A DNA stretch of 64,000 nt from Hyphomicrobium sp. LHD-15 (GCF_031157355.1 NZ_JAVIFT010000003.1:186001-250000); one strand, 5' to 3'; shown: positions 1-8,993, numbered from the stretch's first letter. Notes: generated by a model not told the origin, from the letters alone. Translations and numbers: made by a program.

Positions 1-317
1 ATCGCGCCATGGGCGTGGGCGATGTGCAGGCCTACATGCGCGGCAATTACCGCTTCCATTTCGCCATCTACCAGCGGGCGCACGCCGATATCCTCATTGC
101 ACTCGTTGAGAGCATCTGGCTCCAGTTCGGTCCCTTCATGCGCATGGCTTACGGACGTATTGGCACCTCGCTGCTGGAGGATCATCACCAGGCCGCCATC
201 GCCGCCATCGAGCATCGCGACCGGAAGGCCCTGAAGGCGGCCATCACAGCCGACATCGTCCAGGGCATGAATTTCATCGGCGAAGCCGTCCTGAAGCGCC
301 CCGACCTAAAGACTTGA
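1..317 (+). CDS. GntR-family regulator, FCD (FadR C-terminal) domain, 5' partial
   Basis: Only the C-terminal end of the protein lies in the window; the frame is open to the left edge, so the ATG at 9 is internal and not a real start. The visible 100 or so residues are helical and match the FCD ligand-binding domain of FadR/VanR-type GntR regulators: N-x-x-FH-x-x-IY-x-x-A, then a WLQFGPFMR stretch, then EDHHQAAIAAI with the paired histidines that usually help bind a metal or carboxylate ligand. The winged-helix DNA-binding domain would lie upstream of the window. It sits 198 bp before the first gamma-glutamyl-polyamine ligase gene on the same strand, so a role in controlling the polyamine block is plausible but inferred. 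Confidence 0.8.
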   Translation, partial: RAMGVGDVQAYMRGNYRFHFAIYQRAHADILIALVESIWLQFGPFMRMAYGRIGTSLLEDHHQAAIAAIEHRDRKALKAAITADIVQGMNFIGEAVLKRPDLKT

Positions 318-383
318 ACTCCAAGGCTGCTTGCCGCAACCAGCATGATATGCTCGCGCCGCCGCTTGAGTTTGCGTCCTTTT

Positions 384-393
384 TGTGATCACA
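384..393. promoter_or_regulatory. Candidate GntR-type operator, palindrome TGTGATCACA
   Basis: This is a perfect 10-bp palindrome, with AT-rich flanks on both sides, in the 198-bp gap between the FCD-type regulator gene and puuA. FadR-subfamily GntR proteins typically bind short palindromes with GT...AC half-sites, which this fits. The match to any defined operator is inferred, not shown. Confidence 0.35.
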
Positions 394-514
394 TTATCAT
401 CGACTGATACCCGGGCCACCCAGCGGCGAGCCCATGGCAAGGCGGCGCACCTTCTGCGTCTCCCCGCCGGTGTGCACCCGACTGCGTGAAGTGGCCGTCT
501 GACCAAGGTGATTT

Positions 515-1918
515 ATGTCTGCCGATAACGGAACGATTGGCTCCTCTTCCGAAACCTTCACGGTCGGAACGGAACCCGAGAACCTACGGGCCTGGCTGAG
601 CCATCACCGCATCGAGGAGGTCGATTGTGCGGTGCCCGATATCGCGGGCGTCGCGCGCGGCAAGACCATGCCAGCCGAAAAATTCGCCCAGCTCGGCGCC
701 GTCCACCTGCCCATCTCGATCTTCCACCAGACCATTACCGGCGACTACGTCGGCTTCGAGGAGGGCGCCCAACAGATCCTCTACGCCGAAAGCGACCTCA
801 TCATGGTGCCGGATCTCTCTACGATCCGCCCCGCCCCTTGGGCTTCGAGCCCGACGGCGCAGGTCATTCACGACGCCAGATGGCAGAACGGCGACCCGGT
901 CGAGATCTCCCCGCGTAACGTCCTGAAGCGCGTCGTCGATCTCTATCGGCAGGAGGGCTGGAAACCGGTCGTCGCGCCCGAGCTTGAATTCTATCTGACC
1001 AAGACCAACCCGGATCCGGACTACCCGCTCGAGCCGCCGATGGGCCGCTCCGGACGCCCCGGCGCGGGCCGCCAGGCCTACAGCCTCGGCGCCGTCGACG
1101 AGTATGACAAGATCGTCGACGACATCTATGATTTCGCCGAACGCCAGTATCTCAAGATCGACACCATCATTCAGGAAGGCGGCGCCGCCCAGCTCGAGAT
1201 CAACCTCGTGCATGGCGATCCCGTCGATCTCGCCGATCAGATCTTCCTGTTCAAGCGCACCATCCGCGAAGCTGCCTTCACGCACAATTGCTACGCGACC
1301 TTCATGGCCAAGCCCCTCGCCAACGAGCCCGGCAGCGCCATGCACATCCATCAAAGCATCGTCGACACGAAAACCGGGCGCAATATTTTCACCAACGACG
1401 CCGGCGGCCCGACCGAGCTGTTCTATAACTTCCTGGCCGGTCAGCAGACCTACCTACCCCCCGCCATGTGCATCCTCGCGCCCTACGTCAACTCGTACCG
1501 CCGCCTCGTGCCGAACGGCGCCGCGCCGATCAACGTCGAATGGGGCCAGGACAACCGCTCGGCAGGCTTACGCGTGCCGATCTCGCCCGACAGCGCTCGC
1601 CGCGTCGAGAACCGCCTCGCCGGCGCCGATTCCAACCCGTATCTCGCTCTTGCCGTCAGCCTCGCCTGCGGCTACCTCGGCATGAAGAAGGGCCTGAAGC
1701 CGCGGGATGCAGTGATCGGAAACGCTTATCGCAATTCCCATCAGCTCCCCCGCGGTTTGCTCGAGGCCTTGACCGAATTCGAGGACTCGACCGACCTGCA
1801 CGACATCCTCAACAAGCGCTTCTGCCAGGTTTATCTGGAGCTCAAGCGCAGCGAGTTCGAGGAATTCATGCGCGTCATCAGTCCCTGGGAGCGCGAGCAT
1901 CTCTTGCTCAGCGTTTGA
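515..1918 (+). CDS. puuA: Glutamine synthetase family protein, probable gamma-glutamylputrescine synthetase (copy 1)
   Basis: A 467-residue protein of the glutamine synthetase superfamily. It is predicted to use ATP to join glutamate to an amine such as putrescine, the first step of the Puu pathway, in the cytoplasm. Seen in the sequence: an N-terminal beta-grasp region with DIAGVARGK, the first catalytic strand APELEFYLTK (about 158-167), the GSAMHIHQSI motif (about 273-282) and the C-terminal ENRLAGADSNPYLAL segment that completes the active site. The length suits PuuA-type enzymes and is close to GlnA, but the neighbours (PuuD, PuuC, PuuR-like) point to polyamines. The start is set by AAGGTG at 505-510. 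A second, clearly divergent paralogue lies at 4354. The amine substrate could instead be spermidine, ethanolamine or another monoamine. Confidence 0.8.
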   Translation: MSADNGTIGSSSETFTVGTEPENLRAWLSHHRIEEVDCAVPDIAGVARGKTMPAEKFAQLGAVHLPISIFHQTITGDYVGFEEGAQQILYAESDLIMVPDLSTIRPAPWASSPTAQVIHDARWQNGDPVEISPRNVLKRVVDLYRQEGWKPVVAPELEFYLTKTNPDPDYPLEPPMGRSGRPGAGRQAYSLGAVDEYDKIVDDIYDFAERQYLKIDTIIQEGGAAQLEINLVHGDPVDLADQIFLFKRTIREAAFTHNCYATFMAKPLANEPGSAMHIHQSIVDTKTGRNIFTNDAGGPTELFYNFLAGQQTYLPPAMCILAPYVNSYRRLVPNGAAPINVEWGQDNRSAGLRVPISPDSARRVENRLAGADSNPYLALAVSLACGYLGMKKGLKPRDAVIGNAYRNSHQLPRGLLEALTEFEDSTDLHDILNKRFCQVYLELKRSEFEEFMRVISPWEREHLLLSV

Positions 1919-2213
1919 TCGGACGCAACCGCCGAAGCAAGAGCCCGTTGAGGACAAAGGAATTGGAAAGCGTAACGCCAGCCATCGGCAAAGCCTCGAA
2001 AACGCGGAAGACGGAGCTTCTCGAACTCTGCGCGCGCATCGGCTTTACGCCGCCATTGCCGGTCTGAGCCGCTGCCGCCGCAAGGTGGCAATCCGAAGAC
2101 GCACAAGGAAACAAGTGCTCGCTAAAGCCAGTGTCCCCGGCAAGCCGGAGCCGGCTTTCAAGCGAGACGCATCACCGATTAAGGCCCCCGCTCACGCTGG
2201 AGGAACATCCCCC

Positions 2214-3620
2214 ATGTCCCAGACCGACAAATCCCCCACCAAATTGAAGAATAGCACCACCGAGCTGCGGGATCTCGACGCTCTCCATCATCTGCATCCC
2301 TTCACCAACCATGCGTCGCTCCGCGGCAGCGGCGCGCGCGTCATCGTCAAGGGCGAGGGGTCCTACATCTGGGACAGCGAAGGTCATCGCATCCTCGACG
2401 GCATGGCAGGCCTATGGACCACGAACATCGGCTACGGCCGTGTCGAACTGGCCGACGCCGCTCGCGATCAGATGATCGAGCTGCCGTTCTACAATACCTT
2501 CTTCAAGACCACGCACCCGCCCGTCATCGCGCTCTCGCAGAAGCTGGCCGAGATCACCCCGCCCCACATCAATCAGGTGTTCTACGGCTCGTCCGGCTCT
2601 GAATCGAACGACACCGCCATTCGCCTGATCCGCCACTATTGGACGCTCAAGGGCGAGCCGAAGCGGCGCATCATCATCTCACGCCGCCAAGCCTACCACG
2701 GCTCGACCATCGCCGCCGGCTCCATGGGCGGCATGTCCCACGTCCACCAGCACAGCTATCCGGTCTACGAGGGCTTCCGCCACATCATCGACCCGTACTG
2801 GTACGGCGAAGGCAAGGACGGAGAGACGCCGGAAGAATTCGGCCTCCGCGCCGCCCAGGCGCTCGAAGACGAGATCCTGGCGGTTGGCCCCGAGAATGTC
2901 GCCGCGTTCGCAGGCGAGCCGGTGCAAGGCGCCGGCGGCGTCAAGATTGCGCCCGCCACCTATTGGCCCGCGGTCCAGAAGATCATCGACAAGTACGGCA
3001 TCCTGTTCCTGGCCGACGAGGTCATCACCGGCTTCGGCCGCGTCGGGACCTGGTTCGCGTCGGATTACTACGGCCTCAAGCCGAACCTGATCACCTTCGC
3101 CAAGGCTGCCACCTCGGGCTATATCCCGCTCTCCGGCCTTCTGATCGACGATCTCATCGTCGAAGCGTTGATGGGCCACAACGACGACTTCAACCACGGC
3201 TACACCTTCTCGGGCCATCCCGTGGCGTGTGCGGTGGCGCTGAAGAACCTCGAGATCATGGAGCGCGAGAAGCTTGTCCCGCGCGTAAAGGACTATGCCG
3301 GCCCCGCCCTCGCCAAAGTGCTCTCCAAGTTCAAAGATCATCCGCTTGTGGGCGAAGTCCGCTCGGTCGGCATGCTCGGCGCCATCGAGCTCGTCGCCGA
3401 CAAGCGCACACGGCGCCGCTTCGACAACCCCGGCCGCGTCGGTCTCATCTGCCGCGACCACTTCTTCCGCGAAGGCTTCATCATGCGCGCCGTTTTCGAC
3501 ACCATGGTCTGCGCCCCACCCCTCATTTGGGGCGACCAAGAGTTCGCGGAGGCCGAGCGCATCATCGGCAAGTGCCTCGATCTGACGCTCGCTGACGTCG
3601 CCGGAGAACTCGCTGCATGA
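2214..3620 (+). CDS. Class III aminotransferase, putrescine/omega-amino acid:pyruvate type
   Basis: A 468-residue PLP-dependent class III transaminase resembling SpuC-type putrescine:pyruvate aminotransferases. It would convert putrescine (or another omega-amine) to 4-aminobutanal while making alanine from pyruvate. Seen: YGSSGSESNDTA around the PLP phosphate, [11 protein letters not shown] with the pyridine-binding Asp268, and TFAKAATSGYIP with the Schiff-base Lys297. The ATG at 2214 follows a GGAGG at 2199-2203; the frame is open 43 codons further up to 2085 but that part looks non-coding. The 295 bp between puuA and this start show no other gene. The stop overlaps the puuD start by 4 bp (ATGA), so the genes are translationally coupled. 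It gives a direct transamination route beside the gamma-glutamyl route. Confidence 0.8.
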   Translation: MSQTDKSPTKLKNSTTELRDLDALHHLHPFTNHASLRGSGARVIVKGEGSYIWDSEGHRILDGMAGLWTTNIGYGRVELADAARDQMIELPFYNTFFKTTHPPVIALSQKLAEITPPHINQVFYGSSGSESNDTAIRLIRHYWTLKGEPKRRIIISRRQAYHGSTIAAGSMGGMSHVHQHSYPVYEGFRHIIDPYWYGEGKDGETPEEFGLRAAQALEDEILAVGPENVAAFAGEPVQGAGGVKIAPATYWPAVQKIIDKYGILFLADEVITGFGRVGTWFASDYYGLKPNLITFAKAATSGYIPLSGLLIDDLIVEALMGHNDDFNHGYTFSGHPVACAVALKNLEIMEREKLVPRVKDYAGPALAKVLSKFKDHPLVGEVRSVGMLGAIELVADKRTRRRFDNPGRVGLICRDHFFREGFIMRAVFDTMVCAPPLIWGDQEFAEAERIIGKCLDLTLADVAGELAA

Positions 3621-4357
3621 GCCGGCCTATCGTCATTATCCCCGCCGACACCAAAGTCATCGAAACCATGACCTTCGATGCGGTGGGTAGAAAATACTCG
3701 TCGGCGGTCGCCGAGGTCGCGGAATGTCAGCCGCTGCTCGCTCCTCTGGGGCCGAGCATGCTCGACATGGGCGCACTCCTCGATATCGCCGACGGCATCC
3801 TGCTTTCGGGCAGCATCTCGAACGTCCACCCGAGCCTCTATGGGTTGGACGAGCCGCCGCTCAACGAAAGCGCCCTCGATCATCAGCGCGATGCGCTGAC
3901 GCTGCCGCTCGTTCGCGAAGCGCTCAATCGCAAGCTGCCGCTGTTTGCCATCTGCCGCGGCTTCCAGGAAGTGAACGTCGCCCTCGGTGGCACGCTCGAT
4001 CAGGCGGTGCATACCGTTGACGGCCGCCACGATCACCGCGAGCGCTCCGACGTCCCGATCGACGACCGCTTCGGCCCCGCCCATCCGATCAGGCTCTCTG
4101 GCACCTTGAAGAACTGGATCGGCGAAGACGAGATCATCGTGAACTCGCTCCACTGGCAGGGCATCCAGCGTCTCGCCCCGCCCCTGACCGCCGAAGCCCA
4201 CGCCAAGGACGGACTGATCGAAGCCGTCCGCGGCCCGAACGAGCATCCCTTCTTTCTCGGCGTCCAATGGCATCCCGAATTCCAGGCGCGAAACAACCCC
4301 GCATCCGTCGAGCTGTTTCGCCGCTTCGGCGACGCCGTCAAAGGTTCCTCTAAATGA
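3617..4357 (+). CDS. puuD: Gamma-glutamyl-gamma-aminobutyrate hydrolase
   Basis: A 246-residue class I glutamine-amidotransferase-like hydrolase (peptidase C26). In the Puu pathway it removes glutamate from gamma-glutamyl-GABA to release GABA. Seen: the nucleophile elbow FAICRGFQE with Cys113, the GGTLDQAVH motif typical of PuuD-like proteins, and the GVQWHPEF box with His219 and Glu221 completing the triad. No synthase domain or ammonia channel partner is attached, as expected for a free hydrolase. It overlaps the transaminase before it by 4 bp and the second GS-like gene after it by 4 bp (4354-4357), so these three genes are one tightly coupled operon segment. Confidence 0.88.
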   Translation: MSRPIVIIPADTKVIETMTFDAVGRKYSSAVAEVAECQPLLAPLGPSMLDMGALLDIADGILLSGSISNVHPSLYGLDEPPLNESALDHQRDALTLPLVREALNRKLPLFAICRGFQEVNVALGGTLDQAVHTVDGRHDHRERSDVPIDDRFGPAHPIRLSGTLKNWIGEDEIIVNSLHWQGIQRLAPPLTAEAHAKDGLIEAVRGPNEHPFFLGVQWHPEFQARNNPASVELFRRFGDAVKGSSK

Positions 4358-5703
4358 CCAACACGTTCCTTACCGTCGACGAGGCAAAAGCGTTCCTCGC
4401 CACCCACCCGTCCGTGCAGTGGATCGATGCATTCGTGCTCGACATGAACGGGCATCCGCGCGGCAAACGTTTGCGCCGCGACGATCTTCCGGGCATCGCC
4501 AAGGGCGGCATGATGATGCCGGGCTCCGTATTCATCATGGACCCGCGCGGCAACTGCATCGCCGAGACCGGCCGCTTGTGGGAGACCGGAGACCCCGACT
4601 ATAACTTCCGCATTCTCGCCGGAACGCTGGGTCCTGTTTCGGTTGACGGCGGCCGTTTCGCGCAGTGCGTCATCGTCCCCGAAAAGGACGATCCGCTCGA
4701 TCCGCGCTTCGTGCTGGCCACCCAGCAGGCGCGCCTCAAGGCGTCCGGCTACACGCCCGTCGCCGCCGTCGAGCTCGAGTTCTACGTGACGAAGCCGGGC
4801 CCCAACGGAGAGTTCACGCTCGACATCCCCCCCGGCGTCTCGCGTGAGACCGACATCCCGCTGACCTTCCAGTTCGACGACATGGACGCGCTGCAAGCGT
4901 TCAACGACGACATCTACCGCATCGCCGAAGCCCAGGGACTTCCCGTCGATGCCCTGACGCAGGAAAGCGGTCCGTCCCAGTTCGAGATCAACCTCAAGCA
5001 TTGCGACGACGCGGTGAAGGCCGCGCTCGACGGTCTGCTTCTGAAGCGCGCCGTGAAGGCCGCCGCCCGCGCTCATGGCCTCGTCGCCACGTTCATGGCC
5101 AAGCCCCACCACGACTGGGCAGGGTCGGGCATGCACATTCACATGAGCATCGTCGACAAGGCAGGCGCCAACGTGTTCGCCGGCAAGCCGATCTCGCCGT
5201 TGTTCCGCAACGTGCTCGGCGGCCTCAAGGACACCATGGCGGATTTCATGGCCGTCTGGGCCCAGTCCGCGAACGCCTATCGGCGCTACGTACCCGAATC
5301 CTACGTCTCGATGGCCGCCCACTGGGGCTTCAACAATCGCACCGTCGCGCTGCGCATTCCCGACCAGGGCGGGCCCGCCACCCGCGTCGAGCACCGCGTT
5401 GCAGGGGCCGACGCCAATCCCTATTTGGTGATTGCGGCGATCCTTGCGGGCGCGGCGCACGGTATCGCCGGCAAGATCGACCCCGGCCCAGAGGTCAACG
5501 GCAACAGCGAGAAGCTCCAAACAACGCCGCTGCCGACGACCTGGACCGAAGCGCTGAAGCAGTTCGAGCAGTCGGCTGTGGTCCGCGAAGCGTTCGGCGC
5601 CGATTTCCAGCACGTGTTCACGCGCCTCAAGGAAACCGAGCGCGCGAACTTCGAACGCATTGTTACCTCGCTCGACCACCTCTGGTACGCTCATGTTGCA
5701 TGA
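4354..5703 (+). CDS. puuA: Glutamine synthetase family protein, probable gamma-glutamylpolyamine synthetase (copy 2)
   Basis: A 449-residue GS-superfamily ligase, second in this cluster. Seen: VQWIDAFVLDMNGHPRGK near the N-terminus, AAVELEFYVTK (about 135-145) as first catalytic strand, HDWAGSGMHIHMSI (about 252-265) in the active site and EHRVAGADANPYLVI near the C-terminus. It begins inside the last codons of puuD (ATGA overlap), which ties it firmly to gamma-glutamyl-amine metabolism. It differs markedly from copy 1 in the middle region (DIPPGVSRETDIP against the proline-rich DYPLEPPMGRS region), so the two probably differ in amine preference, for instance putrescine against spermidine or a monoamine. 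That division of labour is inferred. Confidence 0.8.
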   Translation: MTNTFLTVDEAKAFLATHPSVQWIDAFVLDMNGHPRGKRLRRDDLPGIAKGGMMMPGSVFIMDPRGNCIAETGRLWETGDPDYNFRILAGTLGPVSVDGGRFAQCVIVPEKDDPLDPRFVLATQQARLKASGYTPVAAVELEFYVTKPGPNGEFTLDIPPGVSRETDIPLTFQFDDMDALQAFNDDIYRIAEAQGLPVDALTQESGPSQFEINLKHCDDAVKAALDGLLLKRAVKAAARAHGLVATFMAKPHHDWAGSGMHIHMSIVDKAGANVFAGKPISPLFRNVLGGLKDTMADFMAVWAQSANAYRRYVPESYVSMAAHWGFNNRTVALRIPDQGGPATRVEHRVAGADANPYLVIAAILAGAAHGIAGKIDPGPEVNGNSEKLQTTPLPTTWTEALKQFEQSAVVREAFGADFQHVFTRLKETERANFERIVTSLDHLWYAHVA

Positions 5704-5726
5704 GGCACGCCCATGACCTCGACGGA

Positions 5727-5769
5727 GTGCTTCCGGAAAAGTGGAACCCGGTTTTCCGATAAGAAGCAC
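5727..5769. repeat. Short palindromic intergenic repeat, copy A
   Basis: A 43-bp imperfect palindrome in the 116-bp gap before puuC. The outer arms are GTGCTTC (5727-5733) and GAAGCAC (5763-5769); the inner arms are CGGAAAA (5734-5740) and TTTTCCG (5752-5758). A related element lies at 32089-32130 with the same outer arms, and a diverged one at 8857-8945. It resembles the abundant short palindromes known between genes in Rhizobiales genomes. It could act as an RNA hairpin in the puu transcript. Confidence 0.7.
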
Positions 5770-5819
5770 GACAACAAAACAAGCGAGGGTGCCGAAACCG
5801 ACGGCGAACGAGGAAACCG

Positions 5820-7319
5820 ATGACGAAGCAAAGCACCCTCGCGCACTTTGAAAAGCTAGCCGGCTCCATCGCATTGCCCGGCAAAGCCGTCATCGGCGGG
5901 CATAAGGTTGCAGCGGTCGGCGGCACGACGTTCGACAACGTCTCCCCACGCGACGGCCGCGTCCTCAATCAGGTTGCGGCGTGCGGCGCGGCGGACGTGG
6001 ACATCGCTGTCGAGAGCGCCCGTACCGCCTTCGCGGACGGACGCTGGCGCAAGCTGTCGTACAAGGACAAGAAGCGGATCCTGTTCAAGCTCGCCGACCT
6101 GATGGAACGCGAGACCGAAACGCTGGCCCTGCTTGAAAGCCTCGACGTCGGCAAGCCGATTTCGAACACGCTATCGGCCGATATTCCGCAGGCGATCCGC
6201 ACCACCCGCTACTACGCCGAAGCGCTCGACAAGATCTACGGCGAAGTAGGCCCCGAAACGCCGGACCGCTTCTCGTTCGCCGTCCACGAGCCGCTCGGCG
6301 TCATCGGCGCGATCGTGCCATGGAACTTCCCGCTTCACATGGCGATGTGGAAAGTGGCGCCCGCGCTTGCCATGGGCAATTCCGTGGTGCTGAAGCCCGC
6401 CGAGCAATCGCCGCTGACCGCCCTGAAACTCGGCGAGCTGGCGCTCGAAGCCGGCCTTCCCCCCGGCGTGCTCAACGTCGTGCCCGGCATGGGCAGCGAA
6501 GCCGGCAAGGCACTCGCTCTTCATAACGACGTCGACATGATCGCCTTCACCGGCTCTGGAGCCGTCGGCCGGCTGCTGATGCAGTACTCCGGCCAAAGCA
6601 ACCTGAAGCGCGTGAGCCTGGAGCTCGGCGGCAAATCTCCGCACATCATCTTTGCCGATTGCCCCGATCTCGAAACCGCCGCCACGCATGCGGCATGGGG
6701 CATCTTCTACAATCAGGGCGAAGTCTGCACAGCCGCCTCGCGCCTGCTGGTTCACGAGAGCATTGCCGACGCCTTCGTCGACAAGCTGCTCGGTGTCGCT
6801 CGCACCATCGCAGCGGGCGATCCGCTCGACCCCGCCACCGTCTTCGGCGCGATGGTCTCGACCGAGCAGATGAAAACTGCGCTCCGCTACATCGACACCG
6901 CCAACAAGGAAGGCGGCGCGCTTCGCCTCGGCGGCAACCGCACGCGCATCGAAAGCGGCGGCTTCTACGTCGAACCGACGATATTCGACCACATCGCCCC
7001 CTCCGCCACCCTCGCCCGCGAGGAGGTCTTCGGTCCTGTGCTCGCCGTTACCCGCTTCAAAGGCGTCGAGGAAGCCCTGAAGCTCGCTAACGACACGCCG
7101 TTCGGGCTCGCGGCCGGCCTCTGGACGCGCGACGTCAGCCTCGCCCATCGGGCCGCGCGCGAGATTCGCGCCGGCCTCGTCTGGGTCAATGGCTGGGACA
7201 GCTGCGATATCACCATGCCATTCGGCGGCTTCAAGCAATCGGGCTTCGGCCGCGACCGCTCGCTCCACGCACTCCACAAATATGCCGACCTGAAATCGGT
7301 CTCCATCACGCTGGTCTGA
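5820..7319 (+). CDS. puuC: Gamma-glutamyl-gamma-aminobutyraldehyde dehydrogenase
   Basis: A 499-residue NAD(P)-dependent aldehyde dehydrogenase. In the Puu pathway it oxidises gamma-glutamyl-gamma-aminobutyraldehyde to gamma-glutamyl-GABA; such enzymes also accept other aminoaldehydes such as 4-aminobutanal, which would be the product of the transaminase at 2214. Seen: PWNF with Asn169, FTGSGAVG of the cofactor-binding fold, LELGGK with the general base Glu268, and NQGEVCTAASR with the catalytic Cys303. The N-terminal 30 residues and the overall length match PuuC better than betaine-aldehyde dehydrogenases. It lies in the puu gene order, after a gap that carries a palindromic repeat, and 9 bp before gabD. 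Confidence 0.82.
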   Translation: MTKQSTLAHFEKLAGSIALPGKAVIGGHKVAAVGGTTFDNVSPRDGRVLNQVAACGAADVDIAVESARTAFADGRWRKLSYKDKKRILFKLADLMERETETLALLESLDVGKPISNTLSADIPQAIRTTRYYAEALDKIYGEVGPETPDRFSFAVHEPLGVIGAIVPWNFPLHMAMWKVAPALAMGNSVVLKPAEQSPLTALKLGELALEAGLPPGVLNVVPGMGSEAGKALALHNDVDMIAFTGSGAVGRLLMQYSGQSNLKRVSLELGGKSPHIIFADCPDLETAATHAAWGIFYNQGEVCTAASRLLVHESIADAFVDKLLGVARTIAAGDPLDPATVFGAMVSTEQMKTALRYIDTANKEGGALRLGGNRTRIESGGFYVEPTIFDHIAPSATLAREEVFGPVLAVTRFKGVEEALKLANDTPFGLAAGLWTRDVSLAHRAAREIRAGLVWVNGWDSCDITMPFGGFKQSGFGRDRSLHALHKYADLKSVSITLV

Positions 7320-7328
7320 AGGTGCCCC

Positions 7329-8780
7329 ATGAACGTCTCTCCTCCCCGCTATCCGAGCGCAGCCCTCATCGGCGGCGAATGGGTCACGGCGCCGGACACG
7401 TTCCCGGTGCTTGATCCCGCAACCGGCGCCGAAATCGCCCGCGTCCCCAATCTCGGCGCGGCCGAAACCAAGCAGGCAATCGATGCCGCCGAAAAGGCGC
7501 TGCCGGCCTGGTCCGCCAAGACCGCCAAGGAGCGCGCGCAGATCCTGAAGCGCTGGTTCGATCTCGTGACCGCCGAAACCGAGCATCTCGCGCAGCTGAT
7601 GACGGCCGAGCAGGGCAAGCCGTTGGCCGAAGCGCGTGGCGAGGTGGCTTACGGCGCCTCCTTCATCGAGTGGTTCGCTGAGGAAGGAAAACGCGCCTAC
7701 GGCCGCACCATCCCGACCACGATGGCGGGCAAGCGTTACATCACCATCAAGCAGCCGATCGGTGTCGTCGCCGCCATCGCGCCATGGAACTTTCCGATCG
7801 CGATGATCACCCGCAAGGTCGCCCCGGCGCTCGCCGCGGGCTGCACCATTGTCGTCAAACCGGCCGAGGACACGCCGCTCTGCGCGCTTGCCATTGCCAA
7901 GCTCGCGCTCGATGCCGGCGTACCGCCCGGCGTGTTCAACATCGTAACCACCAACAATGCGCCGCCGGTCGGTACCGTGCTGTGCGAAGATCCGCGCGTA
8001 CGCAAGCTCTCGTTCACCGGCTCGACGGAAGTCGGCAAGGCGCTCTACCGCCAGTGCGCGGGCACCGTGAAGAAACTCACGCTCGAGCTCGGCGGTAACG
8101 CACCGCTGCTGGTGTTCGACGATGCCGATCTGAAACAGGCCGTCACCGGCGCCATGGCCTCGAAGTATCGCAATGCCGGCCAAACCTGCGTCTGCGCCAA
8201 CCGCGTCTTCGTCCAGTCCGGCATCTACGATCGTTTCGCCGAAGCGCTCGCCGCCGAGGTCAAGAAGCTCACGGTAGGTCCCGGCCGTGACGCAGGCGTC
8301 GTGATCGGTCCGCTCATCAACGCGGAAGCCGCCAAGAAAGTGGAAGGCCTCGTCCGCGATGCAGTGGGCAAGGGCGCCAAGGTCGTCGTCGGCGGCGCGC
8401 CCGCGCCGGCCGGTCCGCTGTTCTATCAGCCGTCCGTTCTCACCGGCGTCACCCCCGACATGACGATCGTGCACGAGGAGATTTTCGGCCCCGTCGCCGC
8501 CCTCATCCGATTCGAAACAGAAGAGGAAGCCATTCGCCTCGCCAACGACACGCCGTTTGGGTTGGCAGCCTATCTTTTCAGCCAGAACATCGGCCGAGCT
8601 TGGCGGGTTGCAGAAGCCCTTGACGCCGGCATGGTCGGCGTCAACGAAGGCATTTTCTCCAACGAAACCGTACCCTTCGGCGGTGTAAAGGAGAGCGGCC
8701 TCGGACGCGAAGGTGCTGCCGAAGGCCTCGATGAATACCTCGAGACCAAGTTCATCTGCCTCGGAGGCATCGCCGCATAA
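7329..8780 (+). CDS. gabD: Succinate-semialdehyde dehydrogenase (NADP+ type)
   Basis: A 483-residue aldehyde dehydrogenase that would oxidise succinate semialdehyde to succinate for the TCA cycle, closing putrescine and GABA breakdown. Seen: APWNFPIAMITRK (Asn154 region), FTGSTEVGK, the general base in LELGGNAPL (Glu253) and GQTCVCANR with catalytic Cys287 and the neighbouring Cys289; this Cys-x-Cys pair is characteristic of GabD. The length equals that of enterobacterial GabD. The gene starts 9 bp after puuC and so shares its transcript; the partner transaminase gabT is encoded at 10965, beyond the binding protein and the repressor. Confidence 0.88.
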   Translation: MNVSPPRYPSAALIGGEWVTAPDTFPVLDPATGAEIARVPNLGAAETKQAIDAAEKALPAWSAKTAKERAQILKRWFDLVTAETEHLAQLMTAEQGKPLAEARGEVAYGASFIEWFAEEGKRAYGRTIPTTMAGKRYITIKQPIGVVAAIAPWNFPIAMITRKVAPALAAGCTIVVKPAEDTPLCALAIAKLALDAGVPPGVFNIVTTNNAPPVGTVLCEDPRVRKLSFTGSTEVGKALYRQCAGTVKKLTLELGGNAPLLVFDDADLKQAVTGAMASKYRNAGQTCVCANRVFVQSGIYDRFAEALAAEVKKLTVGPGRDAGVVIGPLINAEAAKKVEGLVRDAVGKGAKVVVGGAPAPAGPLFYQPSVLTGVTPDMTIVHEEIFGPVAALIRFETEEEAIRLANDTPFGLAAYLFSQNIGRAWRVAEALDAGMVGVNEGIFSNETVPFGGVKESGLGREGAAEGLDEYLETKFICLGGIAA

Positions 8781-8856
8781 CGAGGCAGCAAAACCCGCCA
8801 GTGACTATACTTTCCGCACACCGTTTTCACGAAGCCCGGTTATTGTCGTGTTGAGT

Positions 8857-8945
8857 GCATCCCGGAAAATCTGACTACTCCAAAACCCGTTCCCGGCGTT
8901 CACCCTAACACCTTAGGGATGGGAAACCGTTTTCCGGCAGGATGC
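8857..8945. repeat. Diverged palindromic repeat upstream of the polyamine-binding protein gene
   Basis: The arms GCATCCCGGAAAA (8857-8869) and TTTTCCGGCAGGATGC (8930-8945) are imperfect inverse copies. Between them is a small perfect hairpin, CCCTAA (8903-8908) and TTAGGG (8913-8918). The CGGAAAA / TTTTCCG core is shared with the element at 5727. It sits in the 242-bp gap after gabD. Confidence 0.5.
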
Positions 8946-8969
8946 GCGACAGGACAAGAACCTGTAGAC

Positions 8970-8993
8970 CGTTCAGGATTCGGCACCTGAACG
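8970..8993 (+). other. Leader hairpin upstream of the polyamine-binding protein gene
   Basis: CGTTCAGG (8970-8977) pairs perfectly with CCTGAACG (8986-8993) over an 8-nt loop, ending 29 bp before the ATG at 9023. No U-run follows, so it does not look like an intrinsic terminator. It may be a transcript-stabilising or regulatory stem in the leader. Confidence 0.4.

Noticed and set aside
6171-8474. 767-codon minus-strand open frame across puuC and gabD
   Set aside because: It spans two well-defined genes in antisense and has the composition of a GC-rich shadow frame.
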